A stretch of 64,000 nucleotides of DNA, taken from the NCBI GenBank assembly GCA_027459705.1, contig DAIDHM010000201.1:1-64000 (forward strand), read 5' to 3'. Shown one piece after another: positions 19,043 through 28,512 of the stretch. This DNA comes from Ktedonobacteria bacterium (GTDB lineage Bacteria > Chloroflexota > Ktedonobacteria > Ktedonobacterales > JACDGC01). Every line of letters starts with the position of its first letter. Within the stretch, counting starts at the first letter, position 1. The position numbers were made by a program, and so were the translations under genes. A model generated the notes under the pieces. That model was not told where the DNA came from, did not search any database, and saw nothing but the letters and a program-made list of their open reading frames with translations.

Positions 19043-20659
19043 TTGGTGGCGGCGAAATCAGTTGCGAGGTCTTCGGCTATGGCATTTACCTATACCATCA
19101 CAGCCGGTGATTGGGGGCACATCGCTCCTCAACTCACCTTGCTTGGTGTGGCATTACTGGTCATGGTGATCGACACAATGCTCCCCGCCCGGCTCCGTGG
19201 CGGGCTGGTCATCATTGCCCTGCTGGGCGTGCTCAGCGCTGCGGCCAGTGCGCTGCTTGTTGCGCAACTGGGAGGGGCGCCCTCGGCATTCTTTGGCATG
19301 ATCACCTCCGATGGTCTGGCAATCTTTAGCATGCTGGTCATTCTCGGCGCGACGGCGCTCGCCTTATTGATTGCTCCTGGATACATCGAACGCCAGGGAA
19401 TACACCAACAAGGCGAATATTACGCGCTCGTCTTACTTGCCGCAACCGGGATGCTGCTCATGTCGACGGCGTCGAACTTAATGATGATTTTCCTGGGATT
19501 GGAGCTCCTCTCTCTGCCACTCTATGTGTTATGTGCTTTTGTGCCTGGGCAGCAGATCGCCCAGGAATCAGGTATGAAGTATTTCTTACTTAGCTCCTTT
19601 GCCTCGGGATTCTTACTGTATGGTATGGCGCTGGTCTATGGTGCGACTGGCGCAACGGGGTTGACGCAAATTCATGCTTTTGTCGCGTCGCATATGCCGC
19701 TTGATAGTAGTTTAGCCCCATTATTATTGGTGGGAGTCGTGTTGATAGTGGTAGGGCTGGCGTTTAAAGTCTCGGCAATTCCTTTTCATGCCTGGACTCC
19801 CGATGTCTACCAGGGCGCACCAACGCCGGTGACTGCGTTGATGTCCGTTGGCACAAAGACCGCAGCCCTGGTTGCCCTGGCGCGCATCCTGGTTGTGGCG
19901 CTTGGTCCGATCACCTCGCAGTGGCAGCCACTCCTCATCGCACTGGCCATCCTGACGATGTTGGGCGGCAACCTGTTGGCGGCAACCCAGACCAATGTGA
20001 AACGTATGCTTGCCTATTCGAGTATCGCGCATGCCGGGTATCTGTTGATTGGCATTGCGGTTGGCACAAACTTGGGGTTGGCCGCCATGATCTTCTATCT
20101 GGCGGCGTACGGTATCATGAATATCGGGGCATTTGGGGTGGTCCAAGTCATCGAACGCTCCGTTGGCTTTGGAACTGAGCTTGACCGGTTTCGAGGTCTG
20201 GGCGCTCGTCAACCATGGCTGGCGGGGGCGATGACCGTCTTCCTGCTGGCATTGGCTGGTATTCCCGGAACTGTGGGCTTTGTCGCTAAATACGCAGTCT
20301 TCAGCGCGGCAGTCCTCGCCAGCCACCCCGAACTGACCATCGTCGGAGTGATCGCCAGCATGATCAGTTTCTATTATTATTTACGCATCATCTGGGCGAT
20401 GTATTTTGAATTGAATCCTGAGGGAGATCCGGCCACGCAAGGAGCACGTGCTGCCCTCGGAGCCCAGGGGACACCACCGCTGATGGTGGAGAGCAGTGGC
20501 CAGTCCGCGGTGATCGCCGCGAAATCGGTGAGTATGCGTCAACCCATTGCGCTGGGGGCAATGCTGAGTCTTGGTCTGGCGGTCCTCGCGACCATCATAC
20601 TCGGCATCCTTCCCGGACCGCTCTTTGAACTCGCGCGCCAGGCTGTGGGATTGCCTTGA
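19043..20659 (+). CDS. nuoN: NADH-quinone oxidoreductase subunit N
   Basis: FKVSAIPFHAWTPDVYQGAPTPVTALMSVGTKTAA, NVKRMLAYSSIAHAGYLLIG. Start may be the ATG at 19079. Confidence 0.95.
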   Translation: MVAAKSVARSSAMAFTYTITAGDWGHIAPQLTLLGVALLVMVIDTMLPARLRGGLVIIALLGVLSAAASALLVAQLGGAPSAFFGMITSDGLAIFSMLVILGATALALLIAPGYIERQGIHQQGEYYALVLLAATGMLLMSTASNLMMIFLGLELLSLPLYVLCAFVPGQQIAQESGMKYFLLSSFASGFLLYGMALVYGATGATGLTQIHAFVASHMPLDSSLAPLLLVGVVLIVVGLAFKVSAIPFHAWTPDVYQGAPTPVTALMSVGTKTAALVALARILVVALGPITSQWQPLLIALAILTMLGGNLLAATQTNVKRMLAYSSIAHAGYLLIGIAVGTNLGLAAMIFYLAAYGIMNIGAFGVVQVIERSVGFGTELDRFRGLGARQPWLAGAMTVFLLALAGIPGTVGFVAKYAVFSAAVLASHPELTIVGVIASMISFYYYLRIIWAMYFELNPEGDPATQGARAALGAQGTPPLMVESSGQSAVIAAKSVSMRQPIALGAMLSLGLAVLATIILGILPGPLFELARQAVGLP

Positions 20660-20663
20660 TCGC

Positions 20664-20683
20664 GCACAAGTCTGTGCTTGTGC
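20664..20683 (+). terminator. Short hairpin after nuoN, possible terminator
   Basis: GCACAAG-TCTGTG-CTTGTGC, no U-tract. Confidence 0.3.
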
Positions 20684-20869
20684 CACCGCAACACATCTCT
20701 GTTTGGTTCGATTTGGCTGAGCGATCGTGGCCATCACCACATCGGGGCGCGATGCGCCAGCCTCAGGTGCTGGCAAGGTAACCGATCGACGACGCTTTCC
20801 AACACTTGAGCTCACAGAGTTTCGAGATACCGATCGCTTGAGTACGCACACGACGTAAAGGATTATCAT

Positions 20870-21307
20870 ATGGTTGCTGACCCCTTCGCTTCCTATCGCC
20901 AGATATTAGAGGCGCATCACCTGCGCGTCACTCCTCAACGCTTGATGATCTTGCAGGTGATCGACGAAGGGCAGGGTCATCTGACCGCTGAAGCGATCGG
21001 CGAACGAATCAGCGCGCGGTTCCCTGGTGTGCACCAGGGAACGATCTATCGCACGCTGGACGCTTTACGCGTGGCGGGGATGGTGACCGAGACGCAACTC
21101 GGCGAGCGCTCCGCGGTCTATGAACTGGTGGGAGGGCACCGCCATCACCATCTTGTCTGCGAACGTTGCGGGCAGGTAACCGAGATCGATGATGGCTTAC
21201 TTGCCGGACTGCGCGCCACCATTCTCGAACATTTCGGCTTCCACGCCCGGACGGATCATTTTGCGATCTTCGGTCTCTGCGCGCATTGTGCTGGCCTGCC
21301 CACTTAA
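20870..21307 (+). CDS. Fur family transcriptional regulator
   Basis: LRVTPQRLMILQVIDEGQGHLTAEAIGERISARFPGVHQGTIYRTLDALRVAGMV, HRHHHLVCERCGQVTEI. Confidence 0.93.
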   Translation: MVADPFASYRQILEAHHLRVTPQRLMILQVIDEGQGHLTAEAIGERISARFPGVHQGTIYRTLDALRVAGMVTETQLGERSAVYELVGGHRHHHLVCERCGQVTEIDDGLLAGLRATILEHFGFHARTDHFAIFGLCAHCAGLPT

Positions 21308-21380
21308 CCCATCGTTTCACGCTGCCCGGGATCATATACTGAGAGCGCATGGTGGAGTAGCGTCTCAGGAGGAGGTTCCG

Positions 21381-22325
21381 ATGGCTCACGAGAATGACTC
21401 GATCAGCAAGGCGCTCTTCCAGTGGCGACCGGCCCAGTATGTGCAATGTTTTATGCCCGGCGCTACCTTTTTGCATGTGGTCCCGACGGAGCTCATCCGT
21501 GAACCACTGCGTGCCGATGGGCTATTTCGCGTTCGCTATCCCGAACAAGACAATCGCGAAGCCGTTCTTCATCTGGAAGCACAGACCAGAATGGAGGACG
21601 GGCTTGAAGAACGCTGCTGTCTGTATAATCTTTTAACGCGACAACGCGAGCGGGTCCCCGTGTATACAAAAATTCTCTTCTTGGAAGAGACGAAACTGCC
21701 GAGTACTCCTTGGATATATGCAGGGACGGAAGATACCTGGATCCTCCAGTTTTCTTTCGAAGTTATCGCGCTCTGGACCATCCCTGTGGAAGATTGGTTG
21801 CAGGCTAATTTGGAAGGACTCCTTCCCTTCACCCCATTCCTGCGTGGCGCCAAAGTCGCGGTATTAGACGATGTGTATCAAGCGTTACAACGGATTACAG
21901 ATCCATTTGAACGGGCCAACTCGCTGTTATATACGCTTGTCTTTGCGCGGCGGCGATTTGATGCGCGCGCAGTCAACACGTTCATCAGGAGGCATCCAGT
22001 GTTACAAAAGGTGGTTGAGGAATCCCCCCTCTATCAAGAAATTATTCAGTTGGGAGAAGAACGAGGCTTCAAACTCGGCGAAGAACGAGGTGAAGAACGC
22101 GGCTTGAAGCTCGGCGAAGAACGAGGCGAAGAACGGGGTAAGGTCGAAGGATTGCGGGTCGCAATAGCCGACCTCTGTGGAGCGAAAGCTCCTGAGCTAG
22201 TGGAGCCTCTGAATGCGCATATCAGCCAGATAACTGATCCGGTGCGTTTACGTCAGATTTTGCTTGGGATCAGTCAGGCGCAATCCGCTACGGAAATGCG
22301 CCTTCTGATCGATAGGCTTGATTGA
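21381..22325 (+). CDS. Rpn/PDDEXK-family (transposase/nuclease-like) protein, RpnC/T-related
   Basis: DGLFRV...REAVLHLEAQTRMEDGLEERCCLYNLLTRQRERVPVYTKILFLE is the PD-(D/E)XK-like signature of this family; EERG repeats and C-terminal helical part. Real start 21381, not 21189. Confidence 0.75.
   Translation: MAHENDSISKALFQWRPAQYVQCFMPGATFLHVVPTELIREPLRADGLFRVRYPEQDNREAVLHLEAQTRMEDGLEERCCLYNLLTRQRERVPVYTKILFLEETKLPSTPWIYAGTEDTWILQFSFEVIALWTIPVEDWLQANLEGLLPFTPFLRGAKVAVLDDVYQALQRITDPFERANSLLYTLVFARRRFDARAVNTFIRRHPVLQKVVEESPLYQEIIQLGEERGFKLGEERGEERGLKLGEERGEERGKVEGLRVAIADLCGAKAPELVEPLNAHISQITDPVRLRQILLGISQAQSATEMRLLIDRLD
22054..22140 (+). repeat. Intragenic degenerate tandem repeat encoding (G)EERG(F/L)KLGEERG
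   Basis: gaagaacgaggcttcaaactcggcgaagaacgaggtgaagaacgcggcttgaagctcggcgaagaacgaggcgaagaacgg. Confidence 0.8.
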
Positions 22326-22362
22326 GCACGCTCGTACGGAATGAGACATTGGCTCTTGTGAC

Positions 22363-23106
22363 TCACCATGCGCGTAGCAGCAATGGCAGAATGGCGCCAG
22401 TCTGGACTGCCGTGCTGCTCGCGCTCGTGAAGAAGACATTCTCGATGAGGAGCATGGCGAAGGCGCTGATGCCGCCGATGATCATCGCGACCACGAGTGA
22501 AGAAGGGATCGATTCTGGCTCGGCGACCCCGCGGTAGCGCTGACGCGGGTCCGTGAAAGCGCGCATCGCTACCAAAGTGCCAACCGCGGCACTGCTTCCG
22601 AAATACACCGCGGGCATCCAGTTCGCAACCGAATCGCTCCCCGCGACCCAGCCGTGAATCGTAACCAGGATGAATGTGGCGAAGCTCACGTAGTGGATAG
22701 TACGCCACAATCCATAGGGGATACGGCGTTTAGCCCAAGAACTCAACAGGAGAGCCCCCATACCATAGAATGACAGGACCCCCAGATCGACTGCAAAGGT
22801 GCTATACGGCTGTGACAACGGAATGAAGAAATTCGATATCTGAAACGGTATGAAGGGATCGATCAACAGGGTGGTGAGATGTCCCAGGACGAGGACGCCC
22901 GTCAACACCGAGACGATGATGTGTAACTCTTCGATGAGCCAGGATACCCGTTCGCCATTGGTCCTGGCCAGGCTGCGCGTCAATCCCAGGACTACCGCGA
23001 TGGTCAGGGAGACATAGGAGCCGATCGCGAAGGTGCGGGTCATATACCACCAGAACGGATCGGCGCTTGCCGAGGCGGTTGACGCCATCAATGCCGCAAA
23101 TACCAT
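22363..23106 (-). CDS. Ferric reductase-like transmembrane protein
   Basis: About 6 TM segments, FAIGSYVSLTIAVVLGLTRSL, LHIIVSVLTGVLVLGHLTTLLIDPFIPF, WRTIHYVSFATFILVTIHGWVAGSD. Confidence 0.8.
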   Translation of the reverse strand: MVFAALMASTASASADPFWWYMTRTFAIGSYVSLTIAVVLGLTRSLARTNGERVSWLIEELHIIVSVLTGVLVLGHLTTLLIDPFIPFQISNFFIPLSQPYSTFAVDLGVLSFYGMGALLLSSWAKRRIPYGLWRTIHYVSFATFILVTIHGWVAGSDSVANWMPAVYFGSSAAVGTLVAMRAFTDPRQRYRGVAEPESIPSSLVVAMIIGGISAFAMLLIENVFFTSASSTAVQTGAILPLLLRAW

Positions 23107-24248
23107 ATGTGTTCCTCCACGGAATGTTGTCTTAACCAGGCATCGAGATTGAGAGATGCGTACAGTTCTCCAGAACCGAGGATGAGTAGCAGTGCGGTCA
23201 GATCATCTTGCGCATGGGTGGTGGCTGTATCACCTGCGTCATCTGCTGTGTCCCCATCATTGACCTGCTTGCTCTTATCCCAGGCGTCCTCAACCGTTTG
23301 CAACGCCAGCGGATAGCCAGTGAGCAACGCCACTTTCGCGGCAACTTCTGCGGCGGCAGCGGTCTCGGCAAGCGCCGTCGCTGTCGCAATCAAGATCGAT
23401 GCGTGATGCGCATCACGCTGGATTTCCGGCGGCGTCCACACCTCAGCGGGGCGACCCGTCCGCGGGTCGATCAGGTGATGCTGGGGGTGGCCATCCCGTA
23501 ACCACCAGCGCCGATTAGCGCCAGAGGTTGCCAGTCCTATATCCCCAGGAGTCAGGACCGCAAGGTAATCGTCTGGCATCGCTGCGCCAGAAGCCTCAGC
23601 CACTTCATTGGGGTCGGGGAGAAATGGGTTATCGATCGCGACGGTCCAGCGTGTCCCTGGTTGTGGTCCACCCCGAAGACGCATATCGCCACCGAGATTG
23701 ATAATGGCATTCGGAAAATCCGCAAGTTGATGGTCGATGACATAATCAGCGGCCCAGCCCTTGGCAATACCACCGAGGTCCAGTCCTGTCTGGAGCGGCA
23801 ACCAGATCGCTCGACGTGCCGGATCGAGCTGGATGGCGCGCCAGGCGCCCGTCGGCGGGAGGTCGATCGTCATTGCGCCCAGGTCGCGATGCGCGATGGC
23901 GGGGAAATCTTGATCATAGCCCGCCAGCTCCAGATGGCGCAGGAGCGTAGGATCAAAGATCCCCGCAGTGCGTTCAGCGGCCGCTAATGCCTGGCTTGTG
24001 CAATCGTAGAGGATGGGAGAAGCCTGAAACCATCTCCCCGCGGCGCGCTGCAATTCCCAGAGCTCGCTGGTGGGATCAAAACGCGTTAATCGTGCCGCCA
24101 CTTCGTCCAACCAGACAAACGTAGCGTCAATGGCCGCCTCCGCGCGCCCAATCGCATCAAGCGATACCGCCAGATGGACACTGACGTGGGTCCCCATCAT
24201 ACGCTTGCGGCGCTCGATGGTCTGCCAGGTAGTTGGAGGCTGTTGCAT
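23088..24248 (-). CDS. apbE: FAD:protein FMN transferase (ApbE family)
   Basis: MMGTHVSVHLAV, LDLGGIAKGWAADYV, NAIINLGGDMRLRG, GLATSGANRRWW...HHLIDPRTGRPAE. Confidence 0.92.
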   Translation of the reverse strand: MQQPPTTWQTIERRKRMMGTHVSVHLAVSLDAIGRAEAAIDATFVWLDEVAARLTRFDPTSELWELQRAAGRWFQASPILYDCTSQALAAAERTAGIFDPTLLRHLELAGYDQDFPAIAHRDLGAMTIDLPPTGAWRAIQLDPARRAIWLPLQTGLDLGGIAKGWAADYVIDHQLADFPNAIINLGGDMRLRGGPQPGTRWTVAIDNPFLPDPNEVAEASGAAMPDDYLAVLTPGDIGLATSGANRRWWLRDGHPQHHLIDPRTGRPAEVWTPPEIQRDAHHASILIATATALAETAAAAEVAAKVALLTGYPLALQTVEDAWDKSKQVNDGDTADDAGDTATTHAQDDLTALLLILGSGELYASLNLDAWLRQHSVEEHIWYLRH

Positions 24249-25597
24249 TATGACGATCCTGATCGCACGGGTGGTGAGAAGACCGGCGAAGAACTCGTAT
24301 TAGATCCACCGGAATTGTTGAAACCACCACCGTCGTCGCCACCGCCTGAGCCGGTGTATTGATTCACCGAGGGTGAGACGAAGACAGCGTGTTCACTGAC
24401 AGGCTTATGACTTGTCATCGTCCATAATCCCGCCAGGACAACCCCCGTACTGAGTACCGCACCCAGACGCAGGTGATTTTTGGTTTCAGCACGCTGGCTG
24501 CTCGCACTCCGCACGAGAATTTTTGTCCCACGGGGTGGTTTGCCGCCAGATTCGAGAATGACTTCACCCTGTGGTTGCGCGATACAACTGAGGATCATCC
24601 CCGCCTTGCGTTCCGATGGCGTCAGGATGGCATTGCCAGGGTTGCTGACCCGGCCGCGCAAGACATGCAATTGACAGGTGCCACAGTTTCCCGATCGACA
24701 ACTGAAATCAGGTTGATATCCATTGCGTTCCAACGATTCCAGGAGGCTTTCGCCGTCACGTACATCAATGGTGGCACCGGTCTCGCGGATCGTGACCCGA
24801 CTGGCGCCTGCGCCTGGTTTCGCGGGTTTGCGGCTTTGATCGGTGAAAATTTCAGAGTGAATCTGTGTTGGCGGCACATGCAGTTGGGAGAGTGACGAAG
24901 CGAAGGCCAGACTGAGGTCATCGGGTCCGCACATGTACCAGTGACTGTCACGCGGCACCGGCCGCGCGTTGGCAAAGACCGAAGCAGGGGTCAGGCGCTG
25001 CCCCTGTGAACTCAGATAATGCCACTGGCGCAACCACTGATGCTGCGGATCGATCCGCGCCAGCTCATCGCGGTAGATAATATTCTCATACGCTGAGGAT
25101 GCATAATGCAGTTGTACTCTGGGTCGGCGGGAGGCAGGCAAGGTCGCGATGGCTTGCAACATGCCCCTGATCGAGGTGATTCCACTCCCCACCGCGATGA
25201 AGACGTACGACTGGTCAGCGCGCACTTGCGCGGGAAGCACAAAAGTGCCGCGCGGTGGAGTCACTTTGAGCAAGACCCCGTTGCGTACTTGCTCGAAGAG
25301 ATAGGTGGAAGAGATTCCATTACGCATGCGCTTGATCGTGATCTCCCATGGCGCGCGGGGGTCACCGCTGCCACAGAGCGAGTACGATCGATAGACCAGA
25401 CCATGTTCTTGCGGTATCATCAACGTAATGAACTGGCCAGGCTGGTAGGCGCCAGGCGACTGCATCGTCCCAGGCGTCGCGAGCGATAATGTTACCACAT
25501 CCGGTGCGATAAGCTCATACCGTACCACCTGCACGGTGAGGGTGTTCGCTGGATAGGCAATATAGCGCGGAGGTTGCTGTACAGTCGCGGCGCGCAT
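24248..25597 (-). CDS. Ferredoxin-reductase-type FAD oxidoreductase with C-terminal [2Fe-2S] domain, plus TM segment and Ser/Gly-rich tail
   Basis: YRSYSLCGSG, VAVGSGITSIRGML, MCGPDDL, CRSGNCGTCQLHVLRG; then LRLGAVLSTGVVLAGLWTM and YTGSGGGDDGGGFNNSGGSNTSSS. Confidence 0.9.
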   Translation of the reverse strand: MRAATVQQPPRYIAYPANTLTVQVVRYELIAPDVVTLSLATPGTMQSPGAYQPGQFITLMIPQEHGLVYRSYSLCGSGDPRAPWEITIKRMRNGISSTYLFEQVRNGVLLKVTPPRGTFVLPAQVRADQSYVFIAVGSGITSIRGMLQAIATLPASRRPRVQLHYASSAYENIIYRDELARIDPQHQWLRQWHYLSSQGQRLTPASVFANARPVPRDSHWYMCGPDDLSLAFASSLSQLHVPPTQIHSEIFTDQSRKPAKPGAGASRVTIRETGATIDVRDGESLLESLERNGYQPDFSCRSGNCGTCQLHVLRGRVSNPGNAILTPSERKAGMILSCIAQPQGEVILESGGKPPRGTKILVRSASSQRAETKNHLRLGAVLSTGVVLAGLWTMTSHKPVSEHAVFVSPSVNQYTGSGGGDDGGGFNNSGGSNTSSSPVFSPPVRSGSS

Positions 25598-25885
25598 AGG
25601 TTTTATCCTCTCATAAGCTGGTTTACGCTCGCATCGCTGCAGGAGCTATCTCCCGTAGCATTGGCGTTTTGACGCGGAGCGTTTTGTACACGTTTCTCTT
25701 TTGACACTACTGATTCTGACATGTTCGTATTGGAATACTATTGAAACGTGATGAAGTTTTGCTGCAGTAAAGCTGTAGATTTGCTGAATGGACTTATGGG
25801 CTAGCGCGGGTTTGCGCCATCCAGTGACCAGGTCAGGTGCTATAGTAATAGTATAGTTTTTTCGTTGATACGACAAGGACAGGGC

Positions 25886-26911
25886 ATGCTCATTTTGGGA
25901 ATCGAAAGCTCATGCGATGAGACTGGTGTAGCATTGGTACGCGATGGTCACGAAGTCATCAGCAATGCCTTAGCTTCGCAAGCGGAGGTGCATGCGCGCT
26001 TTGGCGGGGTAGTGCCAGAGGTAGCGGCGCGCCAGCAACTGATGGCATTCATCCCCGTGTTGGAAGTTGCTCTCGCGCAAGCTGGAGTCGACTGGAATGG
26101 GATCGACGCGGTTGCCGCTACCTATGGCCCTGGATTGGCTGGTCCGTTGCTGGTGGGTTTGACGGCGGCGAAGAGCATTGCGTTCGCGCGGGGGTTGACG
26201 TTCCTGGGAGTCAATCATCTGGAGGCTCATCTTTACGCCAACTGGCTGCACCGCCAGGGCGAACCGCATCATGCGCCGCACTTTCCTGTATTGAGTCTGC
26301 TGGTCTCTGGCGCGCACAGTGAACTGATCGTCATCCGTGAACATGGTCGTTACGCGTTGTTGGGACAGACGCGTGATGATGCGGCGGGAGAAGCCTTCGA
26401 TAAGGTCGCGCGAATGTTGGGGTTGAGTTATCCTGGCGGGCCATCGATCCAGCGTTCTGCGGCAACCTGGCCGATCGATCAACCGTTACCGGTGAAGGTG
26501 CCGCGCGCCTGGCTACGCGGTACGAATGACTTCAGTTTCAGTGGTGTCAAGACATATATCGCGAATCTGCTGCGCAATCCCGATCATCCACCGATTGCTG
26601 CGATTGCGGCTGCTTTTCAAGAAGCCATAGTGGATGTGCTGGCCACCAAGACAGTGGCGGCGGCGAAGGCGATTGGTGCTGCCGAAGTGGTGTTGGCGGG
26701 CGGAGTCGCGGCGAATGTCGCTCTGCGCGAGCGTCTTGAAAGCGATTTGCGACGATTGCACATTTCTCTGCGCGCACCGCGTATCGAATGGTGCACCGAT
26801 AACGCCGCGATGATCGCTGGTGCGGCCTACTACCATCTGCGCCGGGGCGAATCATCGGACTTATCGTTGGATGTGTTGCCCAGCCTGGCTCTGCCACTGG
26901 CACAAGCTTAA
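25886..26911 (+). CDS. tsaD: tRNA N6-adenosine threonylcarbamoyltransferase
   Basis: MLILGIESSCDETGVALV, HARFGGVVPEVAARQQL, GVNHLEAHLYANW, VLAGGVAANVALRERL. Confidence 0.96.
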   Translation: MLILGIESSCDETGVALVRDGHEVISNALASQAEVHARFGGVVPEVAARQQLMAFIPVLEVALAQAGVDWNGIDAVAATYGPGLAGPLLVGLTAAKSIAFARGLTFLGVNHLEAHLYANWLHRQGEPHHAPHFPVLSLLVSGAHSELIVIREHGRYALLGQTRDDAAGEAFDKVARMLGLSYPGGPSIQRSAATWPIDQPLPVKVPRAWLRGTNDFSFSGVKTYIANLLRNPDHPPIAAIAAAFQEAIVDVLATKTVAAAKAIGAAEVVLAGGVAANVALRERLESDLRRLHISLRAPRIEWCTDNAAMIAGAAYYHLRRGESSDLSLDVLPSLALPLAQA

Positions 26912-26922
26912 TGTGAGACCTA

Positions 26923-26964
26923 CGAAAGGGTGGGCCACATCGGGAGATGTGGCCCACCCTTTCG
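26923..26964. terminator. Bidirectional hairpin between convergent tsaD and mdh
   Basis: Perfect 19-bp stem CGAAAGGGTGGGCCACATC / GATGTGGCCCACCCTTTCG, loop GGGA; no U-tract. Confidence 0.8.
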
Positions 26965-26981
26965 CTATGGTTGTCAGAGGC

Positions 26982-27908
26982 CTAGATGCCCATGACCTCA
27001 ATCAGTTCTTTCACCGCATCAGCAGAGTGGTGCAATGCGACGCGCTCGCTGTCGCTGAGGTCTAGTTCGATGACTTGTGTTATACCGTTGGCACCCATTT
27101 TGACTGGAACACCAACAAAGAGATTGTGGATGCCATATTCGCCGGTCAGGTAGACCGAGGCGGGCAGGATGCGCTGTTGGTCATACATGATAGCGTCAAT
27201 CATGTCCAGCACCGATGCCGAGGGCGCATAATAGGCGCTGCCAGACTTCAATAAATTCACGATCTCGGCGCCGCCATCCCGAGTGCGTTGAACGATCTCG
27301 CTGAGACGAGGTTCGGCGATAAGTTGTGCGACGGGCACGCCACCGACGGTCGTCATTCGGGTCAGCGGAATCATGGTGTCGCCATGGCCACCCAGGACGT
27401 ATGCTTGCACATCGCGGACCGAGACATTCAATTCTTGCGCGATGAAGGTGCGGAAGCGGGCTGTGTCCAGGACACCGGCCATGCCGAAGACACGTTCGCG
27501 TGGCAGCTTGGAGACTTTGAAGACCAACTGCGCCATTGCATCCAATGGGTTGGTGACGGGGATGAGGATGGCATTCGGAGAGGCACTGATGACCTGTTCT
27601 GTGACCGAGGTGACAATTTTTTGATTGGTGCGGACCAGATCGTCGCGGCTCATGCCTGGCTTGCGCGCGATGCCAGAGGTGATGACGACAATATCGGAGT
27701 CAGAGGTCTCTTCATAGGAATTGGTTCCAACGACATGTGAATCGTAGCCAATGACTGGGCCGGCTTCCAGGATGTCCAGGGCTTTGCCCTGTGGCAAGCC
27801 TTCAATGATATCGACAAGGACGACATCAGCATAGTTGCGTTCCGCGACGCGCTGTGCGAGGGTCGCGCCGACATTGCCGGCACCGACGACGGTAATTTTC
27901 TTACGCAT
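26982..27908 (-). CDS. mdh: Malate dehydrogenase
   Basis: [81 protein letters not shown]. Confidence 0.96.
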   Translation of the reverse strand: MRKKITVVGAGNVGATLAQRVAERNYADVVLVDIIEGLPQGKALDILEAGPVIGYDSHVVGTNSYEETSDSDIVVITSGIARKPGMSRDDLVRTNQKIVTSVTEQVISASPNAILIPVTNPLDAMAQLVFKVSKLPRERVFGMAGVLDTARFRTFIAQELNVSVRDVQAYVLGGHGDTMIPLTRMTTVGGVPVAQLIAEPRLSEIVQRTRDGGAEIVNLLKSGSAYYAPSASVLDMIDAIMYDQQRILPASVYLTGEYGIHNLFVGVPVKMGANGITQVIELDLSDSERVALHHSADAVKELIEVMGI

Positions 27909-28512
27909 AAAGGATCAGATCCTTTCTTCACTCCAGTGTGACATCAACCGGTACCGCGCGGGTCGCGAAGTGTCACGCACTGGTACCTGGCTTGTTTGCG
28001 ATGATGTGAACCGCCGATCGTCGCGACGCGCTGATCCGGTTCACGCGTGATGTCGAGATTGTACCACACAGTATTCGCTCGCTGGTGCGTCACACCCGCC
28101 ACGCGCGGACCGCCAGACCGCAAGAGCAGATTATTGCGAAGGGTGTGTTCCGAAAAATCGGAAGGATCGCCGCAATTCGCGCGCTGTGGGGGCAACGCCG
28201 CCCACATGCTTGGCTTCTGGTCTATATTCGGCGGTACGGCGTCCCCACCCATGCGGAGCGAACATGGCAATAAGGAGCGAGACTGGCTAGGTTGTTCGAA
28301 GCATTGTGCTGCTTGGCAACCGCAATAAACCGCTTGATATCAGATAACACGCAAACTAAAATCCGGTAACAGGGAGGATATGTGGCTGAATCTGGCCCAC
28401 CGCCAAGGTCAGACTCAAGATGTTTGCTCCTCGATATTGCCATAGGATCAACTCGCAATGGTGCTCACAAACCTATATGTTACGATCCTCAGTAGAGGAG
28501 GAACAGTGAAGC

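Noticed and set aside
19724-20326. 200-aa - strand ORF
   Set aside because: Antisense of nuoN with low-complexity composition.
22363-25597. Mobile element or recombination signature around the redox cluster
   Set aside because: No terminal repeats, transposase or integrase seen; looks like a normal operon.
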